Below, in pieces: positions 26,384 through 35,847 of a stretch of DNA of 64,000 bases. The DNA is from Filimonas effusa. GTDB lineage: Bacteria; Bacteroidota; Bacteroidia; Chitinophagales; Chitinophagaceae. Every line of letters starts with the position of its first letter. Positions within the stretch are counted from its first letter, which is position 1. Made by a program: the position numbers and the translations under genes. The DNA is taken from contig NZ_SDHZ01000002.1 of the NCBI RefSeq assembly GCF_004118675.1, forward strand, positions 806,001-870,000, written 5' to 3'. The notes beneath the pieces are model-generated. The model was not told the origin of the DNA. It ran no database searches and saw nothing but the letters and a program-made list of their open reading frames with translations.

Positions 26384-27883
26384 TTAGTAAGGATTTGTTT
26401 GAGGCGCATAAGAAGTCCAGTTCTGCACATCCCAACGAGGGCCGCTTGCAGGACCGAAAGCACCTGCATAACCTACGCTGCTGAAGCTGGTTAATGCGCC
26501 GCCCGGGTGAGTTACGCTCACGCCGGACAGGGAGAATAAACCATCGGCAGGAGAAGGGCTAAACGGATCGTCGTTATAGCGATAATCGGGAGTAGCTACA
26601 GCACCGCAAGCGCAGGTGATGCTGAACGGATTGCTGAGCAACAGGTAGTCGTTAGTGATCAGCGCAGTAGAGCGATCAACAGAAGTACCACCGCTGGCAG
26701 GGTTTGTAGCAGCCGTGAATCCGTGAACTGCATCGAAAGCGAAGAGAGAAGGTGCAACAGTAGCAGCGCTATAGTTAACACCTGTAGCGAAGCCACCTAC
26801 CAAAGAGTTCACGAAAGTGAATTCAGTAGTTTGGCGGAAGAGGGCGCCAACACCAGCGCTACCAGATCCGATAGGACCAGGGGTAGCTGAGTGTCCGATC
26901 AGGGTGAGGTTAGACAATACCGGGTGTGTAGGCCTGTTGCCTTCGGTAAGCGCGTTATTGGTATTGTTGTTACACTCGATACCGTTAGGGTTTGTAGAGT
27001 AGCCACCAGCGCAAGGCAGTTTAATGCCGGCAGCAAACTGGATAGCACCCTGATAGCCGTTATCGAAGTCGAAGTCATCGTCATCGCAGCCATAGGCGAT
27101 GAGGTTTTTAGCGTTCACTGAGCCGCCGAAGAATTCGAATGCGTCATCAGCGCCATAAGAAACCTGGATGTTTTCGAGGATAGTAGCAGAACCTACGCCA
27201 CCGAGTGTAAGGCCGTTAAGTTCGTTATCGGCTTCGAGCACGTCACCTGCGAATTCGATACGAACGTTTCTGAGTGTGCTGGCGCTGGCAGCGTCGGCAT
27301 TTACAGAAGCATCGTTTGCACCGCCATTGCTACCATACTGGATGCTGGCAGGATATGACAGGAATGAAGAAGAAGGAAGATAAGAAGCGGCGATACCTTC
27401 GATAATAACCGTAGGCGCTACGTTGATAGGAGCGCTACCCAGGAGCACTACACCACCCCAGTCACCACGGCCCCTGCTGCATACAGGCTGATCGGTAGTG
27501 AAGACGATAGGTGCATCGATTGTACCATCGGCGATAATTTTAGCGCCTTTAGCAGACAGGAGGAAGGAAGGATTTCCTGAAGTGCTTGCTTTACGGCCTT
27601 TGATGAAGGTGCCAGGCTGAATAGTAAGCGTGGCATTGTTTACAACGAAAGTAGGACCATCGATGAGCCAAACCCTGTCGTTTGTTAAGGTAAGCGCAGA
27701 TGATATTACGTTAGGAACAGTAGCAGTAAGAGAAGGCACAGCGCGGCTGTCGAGGTAAGAGCTGCCGGCCCTGTTAAACTCAGGCGTTGCGTCCTTTGTT
27801 TCAGTAGTGTTTTTTTTACATCCTGTTGCCACCAGCAAAGCGCAAATAGCGGCAAGAGCTAAAAAGTTGATTCTTGAAGTCAT
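26384..27883 (-). CDS. Beta-helix-type surface lipoprotein linked to a TonB receptor
   Basis: A 499-residue protein with a lipoprotein signal (LAAICALLVATGCKKN, lipobox cysteine near 22). The body has the look of a right-handed parallel beta-helix: TLTIQPGTFIKGRKAS, GRGDWGGVVLLGSAPI, LRNVRIEFAGDVLE, ATILENIQVSYGADDAFEFFGGS, and an acidic YGCDDDDFDFDNGYQ stretch that could bind calcium. Four cysteines sit in CAGGYSTNPNGIEC and CACG segments. Such proteins are often encoded next to STN-containing TonB receptors in Bacteroidota. It may capture a substrate for the receptor. No catalytic residues could be assigned and the ligand is unknown. Confidence 0.72.
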   Translation of the reverse strand: MTSRINFLALAAICALLVATGCKKNTTETKDATPEFNRAGSSYLDSRAVPSLTATVPNVISSALTLTNDRVWLIDGPTFVVNNATLTIQPGTFIKGRKASTSGNPSFLLSAKGAKIIADGTIDAPIVFTTDQPVCSRGRGDWGGVVLLGSAPINVAPTVIIEGIAASYLPSSSFLSYPASIQYGSNGGANDASVNADAASASTLRNVRIEFAGDVLEADNELNGLTLGGVGSATILENIQVSYGADDAFEFFGGSVNAKNLIAYGCDDDDFDFDNGYQGAIQFAAGIKLPCAGGYSTNPNGIECNNNTNNALTEGNRPTHPVLSNLTLIGHSATPGPIGSGSAGVGALFRQTTEFTFVNSLVGGFATGVNYSAATVAPSLFAFDAVHGFTAATNPASGGTSVDRSTALITNDYLLLSNPFSITCACGAVATPDYRYNDDPFSPSPADGLFSLSGVSVTHPGGALTSFSSVGYAGAFGPASGPRWDVQNWTSYAPQTNPY

Positions 27884-27917
27884 AGTCTTTGGGTTTTAAA
27901 AGATAAGCTGCATATGA

Positions 27918-27943
27918 GGCCGGTGTGCTGTCTTACACCGGGC
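27918..27943. other. Intercistronic hairpin between receptor and beta-helix genes
   Basis: CCGGTGT (27920-27926) pairs with ACACCGG (27935-27941), with an 8-base loop. There is no T-run on the transcribed minus strand. Second of three such structures in this operon. Confidence 0.6.
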
Positions 27944-28000
27944 ATCATTGTTGTGTTTTTACGTTTAATTTTTTTTGTTGTTAACGAATACAGACTAGCA

Positions 28001-31000
28001 TTAAAAGCGGTAAATAAAGTTTATCGTGTAGGTAACGCCGAACTTATAACGGCGTACTACGGTGTCATAATCCTTATTAAAAGAAGTTCCTTTAGGATCG
28101 TTATATTCTGCCGGGAATGTTGAAGGCTGGCCGGGGTATTGTTCTACGGAAGGTGCGGTTGGTGCAAATCCGAAGGGGTTACCTACGTCGAGCTGGTTTC
28201 TATAGAACACTTGTTCCTGGTTGAGCAGATCGTTGATATTGAGTTTTATCTCGGCGCGTTTTTGTTTCAGGAATTTATAGCTCAATTGAAGATCGATAAG
28301 GTCGCGGGATCTTTCATATTCATCTGACGCCCTGTCGGGAGAGGCGAATACGATACGTTTGCCATAACGGTTATAAGCGACATTCACTCCGAAGCTATTT
28401 CCTGCGTACAGCAGTCCTCCGTTCACGATATAGGGAGACTGACCTGCCAGGGGTCTATTACGCGTGGGTGATACTTTATTTCCATCTTTATCTACGGCAT
28501 CTCCATCTCTAAAGACAACAGAGGCATCGATCCAGGTGAAGTTTCCTGAGAGGAACAGGCGTGACAGGAAAGCCGAAGAAGGAGAGATGAAGCCAAATGA
28601 TTTTCTGAAGTCGAATTCCAGTCCTTTATCTTCTGCTTTTTCGAGGTTTTTATACTGGAACACGTTAGGATACAACAGTGTTTCAATAGGGTTTTTGAAT
28701 TTTTTATAGAAAGCGGAGACGCTGATCACTTCGCCTGGTGACGGAAAGTATTCCAGTCGCAGGTCGGCGTTGTTCACCTGAGTTGTCTGAAGCGGGCTAC
28801 CTGTAACGGTATTAAAGTAATCGTAGTCGAAGTAGGCGAAGCTGGACAGTTCTCTAAAGTCGGGTCTTGCCAATGTTTTATACCATGCTGCTCGTGCATT
28901 GAGTTTACTTGAGATGGCATAGATTGCGTTCACAGAAGGGAGCCAATCTGTTTGATTGATACCTGTTACTGTACGATCGGTTGCCTGTGTTTGTTTATTC
29001 CAGACAAAATCGCAGACCTCCTGTTTATTTGCTTCGGCGCGGAGACCTCCTATGAGTCGTAATTGTTTGAGGGGTTTGAGGTCGAGCATCAGGTAACCTG
29101 CGTGCAGGCGTTGGATGCCTTCGTATCCCTGGGAAGTTTCGGCTTCGTCGCGGTTGCGTCCCTGTCCGCTTATGGAATGCAGATACAGGTCTTTTGCGAA
29201 GTTTTCCTGTGTAAATACCTGGTCGTAGGGAGTTCCTTTTCCATAGTTGCCATCGGAAAAGACGAGCATACGATAGAGATCGGCGCCGAAACTGGCATTA
29301 CGGGATTTTCCCTGGTATCCTAATTTAAAGGTCTGGTTTAATTTGAGCAGTTTAAACGGCACCTGGAAATTGGCCGCCCAGTTATAAATTTTTTCATTAA
29401 GGTTAGCATAAAAGAGGTTACCATTTTTGAGCCTGTTATCAACAAGATCGTAACCGAGGTAGTCTTCGGGTGGTGTTTGTCCGGGCACACCAATATTGAG
29501 CCTGGAGACAACGCGGCTATAAGGCTGATCGCGGTCCATTTTGCCTGCTGAAGCAAACCAATCGGCTTTTACTCCTTTTTTACCGATTGCATGTTCGCCA
29601 CCGAGTTGAGACTGGAAGAGCTGGTTGATGACGGTAACGCTGTTATAGCTATCCTGGCGTGCATCGCTGTTATCGATGTCGATGCCTGTGTATTTCCATA
29701 ACTGGTCGGAGAACCTGCGGTTATAGGTATTCTGCCAGGTAAATTTATGTTTGCCTATCTGGTAGCCCATATTGAAGCTACCTCCCAGGGTAGTCGCATA
29801 TTTGTTGGCGGTACCTGCGTAGTCGAATTTAAACGGATCGTGGAGGTCTCTTTGCTGGATAGTTTGTTCGTTACGATAGGTTAATGCAGCCACCAATCCC
29901 AGGCGGCTATCGTTTGAAAAAGGCATTACCCTTCCGAGCTGCACCTGATAGTTCTGGGTTGGCATTGCCGTATATTTTTTCAGTGTCCAGTTTTCGGGCA
30001 TGGTGCTGAGGAACTGGTGCATTTTCTGGCGATTGGGGTCGCTGGCGGGTGTTGTTCTTGACACTTTTGATTCCATGTTATTGTATTCGCCCCATGACAT
30101 GCCTTCCGGTTTTTTATGGACATCGGATGCAAATCCGATCCAGGCGTTGTTCCCCCTGTTGAGGCCTATCATATCCTTTCCCGTGCTTTGCGTATTATAG
30201 CCTGTGCCTACAGTGAGCTGGAGGAAGTTTTCGGCAGGGATGTCTTTGGTTTCAACGAGTACGAGGCCACCGGAGAATTCGCCTGTGAGGTCGGGAGTAG
30301 CGGTTTTATTGACCACTACCCTATCGAGGATGGAGCTGGGCACCATATCGAAGGCGAAGTTGCGCCTGTTGGGTTCGGAGCTGGGGAGCATGGCGCCGTT
30401 GAGCAGTACGTTGTTATAACGTTCGCTGAGGCCGCGTACCACAACATATTTGTCTTCGGTGACCTGGAGGCCGCTGATCCTTTTCAATACCTGGGCGGTA
30501 TTGTTATCGGGGGTACGGCTTATTTGTTCTGCAGTGATACCATCGGACACGGATGCACTGTTTTTCTGGCGGATATAAAGACCCTCTACAGAAGCCCTTT
30601 TATAACTGGTGGATACCACTACGTTGCTGAGAGATTTATCTTCCAGTGTCAGCAGTACGTTGAGGCTGGTATTCTGGTCGGCGGTAACGGTGATATCGGT
30701 AACGCGTTTTACCTGGTAGCTCATGAAGCTTACTTCCATGGTATATACACCCGGGGTGAGACTTAGCTGATAAGCACCGTCGGCACCGCTTTGTGTTGTT
30801 GCTGCTGATGGTATGATCTTGATAACGGCACCTGGTAAGGATTCGCCTTTTTCGCCGAGGACGAGGCCGGAGATCTTGCCGGCTGCGATTTTTTGGATGT
30901 TCCTATGTGAGAACTTCTCCTTTGTTTCGATACGTACGGAGATTTCATTTCCCCTTATATCGTAGGCCAGTGGCAGTTTTTCGCGCAGCTGGCGTAATGC

Positions 31001-31282
31001 GTCGGATACAGGGAGCCGGGAGAAGGAGAGTTTATCGACAGTTACTTTACGGGCAGCTTCCTGGTCGTAAAAGAACTGGCAGCCTGACTGGGATTGGAGC
31101 TGCTGCAGGACTTCGTTAAGATTAGCGCCGGTAAGATCGAGTGTTATGCGGGCTCCTTTTTTTGCTGTTGTATTTGTTTGTGCGTTTACGGTTTGTATTG
31201 CCAGGATAAGCAATAACGAAAGAGCAAGCAGGCAGCGCTTATGCTTCAAAAATATACTTAGTTTTGTTGAAGGTGTACACAT
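28001..31282 (-). CDS. TonB-dependent receptor with N-terminal STN signalling domain
   Basis: A 1093-residue outer-membrane transporter of the FecA type. Signal peptide to about residue 35 (LLALSLLLILAIQTVNA); STN domain about 45-120 (NLNEVLQQLQSQSGCQFFYD), which in FecA-type systems contacts FecR; CarboxypepD_reg domain about 135-215 (ISGLVLGEKGESLPGAVIKI); plug about 230-340 (ITAEQISRTPDNNTAQVLKR; LSERYNNVLLNGAMLPSSEP); the rest is a 22-strand barrel ending in YKFGVTYTINFIYRF. The AVVKI-type carboxypeptidase insert plus LSERYNNVLLNG is typical of Bacteroidota receptors outside the SusC class. It is co-directional with fecR, 105 bases away. Confidence 0.95.
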   Translation of the reverse strand: MCTPSTKLSIFLKHKRCLLALSLLLILAIQTVNAQTNTTAKKGARITLDLTGANLNEVLQQLQSQSGCQFFYDQEAARKVTVDKLSFSRLPVSDALRQLREKLPLAYDIRGNEISVRIETKEKFSHRNIQKIAAGKISGLVLGEKGESLPGAVIKIIPSAATTQSGADGAYQLSLTPGVYTMEVSFMSYQVKRVTDITVTADQNTSLNVLLTLEDKSLSNVVVSTSYKRASVEGLYIRQKNSASVSDGITAEQISRTPDNNTAQVLKRISGLQVTEDKYVVVRGLSERYNNVLLNGAMLPSSEPNRRNFAFDMVPSSILDRVVVNKTATPDLTGEFSGGLVLVETKDIPAENFLQLTVGTGYNTQSTGKDMIGLNRGNNAWIGFASDVHKKPEGMSWGEYNNMESKVSRTTPASDPNRQKMHQFLSTMPENWTLKKYTAMPTQNYQVQLGRVMPFSNDSRLGLVAALTYRNEQTIQQRDLHDPFKFDYAGTANKYATTLGGSFNMGYQIGKHKFTWQNTYNRRFSDQLWKYTGIDIDNSDARQDSYNSVTVINQLFQSQLGGEHAIGKKGVKADWFASAGKMDRDQPYSRVVSRLNIGVPGQTPPEDYLGYDLVDNRLKNGNLFYANLNEKIYNWAANFQVPFKLLKLNQTFKLGYQGKSRNASFGADLYRMLVFSDGNYGKGTPYDQVFTQENFAKDLYLHSISGQGRNRDEAETSQGYEGIQRLHAGYLMLDLKPLKQLRLIGGLRAEANKQEVCDFVWNKQTQATDRTVTGINQTDWLPSVNAIYAISSKLNARAAWYKTLARPDFRELSSFAYFDYDYFNTVTGSPLQTTQVNNADLRLEYFPSPGEVISVSAFYKKFKNPIETLLYPNVFQYKNLEKAEDKGLEFDFRKSFGFISPSSAFLSRLFLSGNFTWIDASVVFRDGDAVDKDGNKVSPTRNRPLAGQSPYIVNGGLLYAGNSFGVNVAYNRYGKRIVFASPDRASDEYERSRDLIDLQLSYKFLKQKRAEIKLNINDLLNQEQVFYRNQLDVGNPFGFAPTAPSVEQYPGQPSTFPAEYNDPKGTSFNKDYDTVVRRYKFGVTYTINFIYRF

Positions 31283-31323
31283 AAAAATTGTAATAGGTCG
31301 TAACTATTCAGTTTTAGTATCCG

Positions 31324-31352
31324 GGGGAGTACCAGTCGTAATGGTATTCCCC
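31324..31352. other. Intercistronic hairpin between fecR and receptor genes
   Basis: GGGGAGTACCA (31324-31334) pairs with TGGTATTCCCC (31342-31352), one wobble. A T-rich stretch follows on the plus strand only. Third hairpin of the operon; it could attenuate or stabilise the transcript. Confidence 0.65.
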
Positions 31353-31387
31353 TTTTGTTTATAATGTAATGTTGGCTGGATCGAGGA

Positions 31388-32380
31388 CTATCTGCTTATC
31401 ACATAAACGTTACCTCCTTTCTTTTTAAAGTGCAGGCCGTGGATGAACAGGATACGTTCGAGTGTTTCCTGTACATTGTTTCTGCGATAAGCACCACTGA
31501 TCCTTTTATTGTTAATAAGGCTATTATCAGCGACTTCGATGCTGATGTTGCATGCGCGTTCGAGGCGATTGAAGACATCATGCAAAGGGATGTTCTGAAA
31601 GACGAGCCTTCCGGATGTGAACATATCTTCTTTACCTGCCACATCGATAGGCTGAACATCCATAGCAGCTTTGGTGTTTGAATAGTTGAGCTGTTGTCCG
31701 GGCCGGAGCAGACGTTGTTCTTTTGGAGAACTGATAGACACGGCGCCTTTTACGAGTGTTATCATTACGTGTTGTTCATTTTCGTAGGCTTCGATATTAA
31801 AAGCAGTGCCGAGCACTGTTGTGGAAAGCGCTCCTGTTGTTACGCGGAAGGGTTTGAGTTTTGCCGCTGCCACGTTGAAATAGGCTTCACCTTTCAAGCG
31901 TATCAGGCGGGCGGTATCGTTATAATTCTTTTTATCGTAGATGATCTCGCTGCCGGGTGTTATCCAGATATGCGTTCCGTCGACCAGTTGAACAAGCCTG
32001 ATGTTATGTCCGTTGTTGGTGACGCGTGTAAAGTCTGTTTCCGCTACTGCAAGAGATTGTAGTTTTTCGTTACGGAAGAAGAACCATGCGGTGGCAGCGA
32101 TAAGGATAAAGCTTGCCGCTACGGTAGCCCAGGGATTCAGTGTGCGTATGCGGCTTTTTTTTGCGGGCGCATCTTCGCGGGCGATGCGTGTTGTAAGCGC
32201 TTCGAAAAAAGCATCGCGGTGAGCGGGTTCTGTTTTTATGTTATTGCCATGTTCCGCCGCGGCTTCTTCGGCATATTCATCGAACACACGGTGGTCGTTA
32301 CTTTCGAAGTACTCCCCTACCTGTTTCTTTTCCCAGTGATTGCTCCACCCCGCAAAAAAACTTTTTAATATTTCCCTGTT
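31388..32380 (-). CDS. FecR-type anti-sigma factor
   Basis: From the ATG at 32380 (a TTG at 32413 would add 11 residues) this is 330 residues. The N-terminal part is cytoplasmic (ILKSFFAGWSNHWEKKQVGE), one membrane helix follows (WATVAASFILIAATAWFFF), then the FecR domain (VQLVDGTHIWITPGSEIIYD, LKGEAYFNVAAAKLKPFRVT, TVLGTAFNIEAYENEQHVMI) and a C-terminal DUF4974/STN-like domain (IPLHDVFNRLERACNISIEV). It would transmit the receptor signal to an ECF sigma factor. The only sigma gene here is 24727-25296, which is not adjacent. Confidence 0.95.
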   Translation of the reverse strand, partial: NREILKSFFAGWSNHWEKKQVGEYFESNDHRVFDEYAEEAAAEHGNNIKTEPAHRDAFFEALTTRIAREDAPAKKSRIRTLNPWATVAASFILIAATAWFFFRNEKLQSLAVAETDFTRVTNNGHNIRLVQLVDGTHIWITPGSEIIYDKKNYNDTARLIRLKGEAYFNVAAAKLKPFRVTTGALSTTVLGTAFNIEAYENEQHVMITLVKGAVSISSPKEQRLLRPGQQLNYSNTKAAMDVQPIDVAGKEDMFTSGRLVFQNIPLHDVFNRLERACNISIEVADNSLINNKRISGAYRRNNVQETLERILFIHGLHFKKKGGNVYVISR

Positions 32381-32603
32381 CATATTGTTTGTTGTTTCCG
32401 TGGTGTTTTGCAACGACCGTACACCAACAATAATCTTCGAGGGGAGCGGACTCCCTACTGTTAATTAAAATTTCTTTTGCTTTTTTTTTGCGGGCAGCGC
32501 GGGATGTTAAGCCAGTATTTTATTTTTTCTGCGGATAGGGAGTTGTTGCTGGCGGCGGCTTATTAACGGGCAAACGGCTCATCGCTTACGGGAGACATCT
32601 GTT

Positions 32604-34058
32604 ATGATAAGCTATTATTCCGCCCGGTTATATACCATACTGGTTTTAATCATTGCCTTCGGCAGTTGTAAAAAGGAGCAGCAACAGTTATTATTACCTG
32701 CTGAGCAGCAGTGGATACTTGACAGTATGCGTACTTATTATTACTGGAATGACCAGCTACCCTCTCAACCGGCAGCTGCGGGCAGCGCCAGTGATTTTTT
32801 TGCGTCCTTATTATATAGTAAAGACAGGTTTTCATTTGTCACCGATCCGGGGGCGGAAAAGAAAGAATACAGTTCTTTTGCGTGGTATGGATTTGAGTAT
32901 GCTTTGTTAACCGGGATGAGCACACCGGATAAACTTACGGGAGTAATAACGCTGGTGGTTCCGGGAGGTCCTGCTGCCCGGCAGGGGTTGAAAAGGGGAG
33001 ATTATTTTACTGCTGTAAACGGGATAGCCCTTACGGCATCGAGTAAGCCTGTAGCTGAGCAGTTGTTACGTAGCGGCGACGGAGTGAGGCTTACTACTGC
33101 CGCATTTAGTGGTGGCATATTACAAGAGGGAGTTACGTTGCCTGTTTCTTATAGTTATTATAGTGAGCAGCCTGTTTATACTTCAAAGGTGCTGAGTGCT
33201 GGTGACCGGAAAGTGGGTTACCTATTTTATAACCAGTTCAATGGTTACTACGACCAAGTGTTGCTGAATACGCTAGCGGGATTGAAGCAGCAAGGGATAC
33301 AGGAACTGATCCTGGACCTGCGTTATAACCCAGGCGGGGATGTGTCGAGTTCAGCCAAGCTGGCGGCGGCGCTGTGTAATGCCAGCGCAGATCAGCCTTT
33401 TGTCATTTACCAGGCGAATCGTAATGGTGGGCGGCGGACCAGTTCATTTCAAACTACGATCAGGGAGAACAATTATATGCCGTTGTCTTTTTCAGAGATA
33501 GCGGGTTACCGGGTTTCACTGAGTCGCGTGTTTATACTTACCGGAGGGGGAACAGCTTCTGCGTCGGAATTACTGGTAAACAGCCTGCGGCCCTATATGC
33601 GGGTGATACAGATTGGGGGGCGGACGATGGGAAAGGATATGGCAAGCTTCGCTATAAACGACCGGAGCATTCCACGGAAAACGGATCTGGTGCTTCACCC
33701 GTTGGTCTTTAAATTATATAATGCCAATGGACAGGGTGATTATGCAAACGGTCTTACGCCGGACGAGTTAGTGGATGAATGGAGTGTATTGCCGCTGCTT
33801 CCGTTTGGGGATGTGCAGGATCCTCTGATCAACAGGGCATTGGCGTTAATAAGTGCTTCGCCTACTGGCAAGAGGCTGGCAAATGCAGCAGACTTGACTA
33901 CTGCTGGAACACCCCGCCCAATACGCTGGAGAAACCGGAATTTTCCGGACGGCACCTACGATATTACGCCTGCTACTAACGGCGTGTTATACCTGGTTTC
34001 GGAACAAACAACGCGGCCCGCGTTGCCTGTAGAAGTATCGGGAGACCGTTTCAGATAA
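32604..34058 (+). CDS. S41-family C-terminal-processing-type peptidase, lipoprotein
   Basis: This 484-residue protein has a lipoprotein signal (LYTILVLIIAFGSCKKEQQ). The N-terminal region has WILDSMRTYYYWNDQLPS as in Bacteroidota S41 lipoproteins. A PDZ-like part follows (GVITLVVPGGPAARQGLKRG) and then the S41 domain: ELILDLRYNPGGDVSSSAKL and FILTGGGTASASELLVNSLR, where the serine of TASASE is the expected nucleophile and the lysine of GRTMGKD the general base. It probably cleaves periplasmic or surface substrates. Divergent from fecR across a 223-base gap. Confidence 0.93.
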   Translation: MISYYSARLYTILVLIIAFGSCKKEQQQLLLPAEQQWILDSMRTYYYWNDQLPSQPAAAGSASDFFASLLYSKDRFSFVTDPGAEKKEYSSFAWYGFEYALLTGMSTPDKLTGVITLVVPGGPAARQGLKRGDYFTAVNGIALTASSKPVAEQLLRSGDGVRLTTAAFSGGILQEGVTLPVSYSYYSEQPVYTSKVLSAGDRKVGYLFYNQFNGYYDQVLLNTLAGLKQQGIQELILDLRYNPGGDVSSSAKLAAALCNASADQPFVIYQANRNGGRRTSSFQTTIRENNYMPLSFSEIAGYRVSLSRVFILTGGGTASASELLVNSLRPYMRVIQIGGRTMGKDMASFAINDRSIPRKTDLVLHPLVFKLYNANGQGDYANGLTPDELVDEWSVLPLLPFGDVQDPLINRALALISASPTGKRLANAADLTTAGTPRPIRWRNRNFPDGTYDITPATNGVLYLVSEQTTRPALPVEVSGDRFR

Positions 34059-34341
34059 TCCGGAATCAATATTTCTCAAATCGCCGTTTATCATAATGAA
34101 AAGTCAAAAATTCCTTTTTGGTGGTGGTAATAAGTCCCAACACAATAGATAAAGGCTCTCTGTAAGTTGCAGACCATTATACTATTACCTGCTTGAGAAA
34201 TCCGTACCCGTTTTACTGTGTAAAAGTTAAAATTCGGGCGTAAACGCTCAAAATCTTCCTTTTTAAGACAAACTGACAGCTTCCGGTGGCCGGAGGGCGC
34301 TATTCCAGTGTGATTTTTTCCACATACCGAAATTAATTCCC

Positions 34342-34349
34342 TAATTTTG
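34342..34349 (+). promoter_or_regulatory. Promoter-like -7 box before tig
   Basis: TAATTTTG is an exact match to TAnnTTTG, 66 bases before the tig start. No convincing -33 TTTG was found at the expected distance (only a T-rich patch). The rest of the 357-base gap 34059-34415 shows no gene. Confidence 0.45.
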
Positions 34350-34415
34350 CCGCCCCTTCTAACCTGCAAGGGTCCTGAAAAGGAAAAATAACAGGAATAT
34401 TATAAAAGTGTAACA

Positions 34416-35777
34416 ATGGCAATTGTAACCAGAGAGAACATAGGTCTCTTAACTGACAAGCTTACCGTTACGGTAGCCCGTGAAGATTATTACCCGGCTT
34501 TTGAACAAAGTCTTAAAAAATACGCCAAAACCGCGAACATCCCCGGTTTCCGTAAAGGAATGGTTCCTGCCAGCCTTGTGAAAAAGATGCATGGCCAGGG
34601 CGTGTTTACTGAAGAAGTATTACGTCGTGTTGAGAAAGAGCTTGGCGATTACATGGCGAAAGAGCAACTGGACATTTTTGCCCAGCCGCTGCCCATGGAG
34701 AATGATGCGCGTGCTTTTGACATGAATAATCCTGCCGATTATGTTTTTGCGTTTGAAATTGGTTTAAAGCCTGATTTCGCGCTGAACACCGGCGATATTG
34801 CTGTAACACGTTACAAAGTGAACGTTACAGAAGATATGATCAACGACGAGGTTGAGCGTTTACGCACCCGTCATGGTAAGATGACTGATCCTGAAGCTGC
34901 CGAGACCGACGAGCATGTATTAACTGTTCAGTTTGACGAGACAGATGCTGCAGGTAATGTTATAGAAGGTGGTATCAGCAAATCGAATTCACTGCTGGTG
35001 AAATATTTTGCCGAGTCTATCCGTCCTACCCTGATTGGTTTAAAGAAAGACGCGACTTTACAGATACAGCTGGCTACTGCTTTCGACAGCAAAGAGCGTG
35101 AGTGGGTAATGAGCGACCTGGGCTTAAACAAAGACAGCGATGCTGATGCCGACAAATATTTCCGTTTAACCATCACCAAAGTTGGTTTGATAGAGAAAGC
35201 CGAGCTGGCTGAAGAATTCTTTGAAACAGTTTACCCCGGCCGTGGTGTAAAGACTGAAGAAGAGTTCCGCAACACTGTAAAATCTGAGATCGAGGCTTAT
35301 TATGGCCAGCAATCCAGCAACCAGGTACATGACCAGATCTATCATCACCTGGTAGATCATACCAATATGGAGTTTCCTGCTGAGTTTCTGAAGCGCTGGT
35401 TACAAACCGGTGGTGAGAAGCCTAAAACTGCTGAAGAGGCGGAAGCGGAATATCCAAGTTTTGCCAACCAGTTGAAGTGGACGCTGATCAGCAGCAAACT
35501 GATCAACGACAACAAGATCACTGTTGAGCCTGCTGAAATCAAAGAACACGCTAAACAGCAAATGCTGGGTTATATGGGCGGTCAGTCGCTTGACAGCGCT
35601 CCCTGGCTCGATGAATATACCAACAGAATGATGCAGGATCAGAAGTTTGTTGAGAATGCTTATTTCCAACTGCAAACCACCAAGTTGTTCCAGTTACTGG
35701 AAGGCCAGGTGAAGGCGAAGGAAGAAAGCATTAGTGCGGAGGATTTTGCTTCGAAGTTGCATCACCACCACCACTAG
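34416..35777 (+). CDS. tig: Trigger factor (ribosome-associated chaperone)
   Basis: A 453-residue protein. The N-terminal ribosome-binding domain has IPGFRKGMVPASLVKKMHGQ, which contains the GFRxGxxP ribosome contact motif. A divergent middle region corresponds to the PPIase domain (DEHVLTVQFDETDAAGNVIEG), and the C-terminal chaperone domain has LVDHTNMEFPAEFLKRWLQ. It assists folding of nascent chains. The C-terminus ends in five histidines (SKLHHHHH), an odd natural tail. It is the first gene of the tig-clpP-clpP-clpX region, but the usual short gap is here enlarged to 1.1 kb by IS remnant and repeats. Confidence 0.95.
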   Translation: MAIVTRENIGLLTDKLTVTVAREDYYPAFEQSLKKYAKTANIPGFRKGMVPASLVKKMHGQGVFTEEVLRRVEKELGDYMAKEQLDIFAQPLPMENDARAFDMNNPADYVFAFEIGLKPDFALNTGDIAVTRYKVNVTEDMINDEVERLRTRHGKMTDPEAAETDEHVLTVQFDETDAAGNVIEGGISKSNSLLVKYFAESIRPTLIGLKKDATLQIQLATAFDSKEREWVMSDLGLNKDSDADADKYFRLTITKVGLIEKAELAEEFFETVYPGRGVKTEEEFRNTVKSEIEAYYGQQSSNQVHDQIYHHLVDHTNMEFPAEFLKRWLQTGGEKPKTAEEAEAEYPSFANQLKWTLISSKLINDNKITVEPAEIKEHAKQQMLGYMGGQSLDSAPWLDEYTNRMMQDQKFVENAYFQLQTTKLFQLLEGQVKAKEESISAEDFASKLHHHHH

Positions 35778-35802
35778 GCTATATCTCAATCAGATAATAA
35801 GA

Positions 35803-35837
35803 AGAGGGTGTATTCATAAGTGATACACCCTCTTTTT
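35803..35837 (+). terminator. Terminator after tig
   Basis: AGAGGGTGTAT (35803-35813) pairs with ATACACCCTCT (35823-35833), followed by TTTT. The right arm and the next bases (GATACACCCTCTTTTTATG) are shared with the terminator at 61370. Confidence 0.85.
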
Positions 35838-35847
35838 ATGTGTATCC

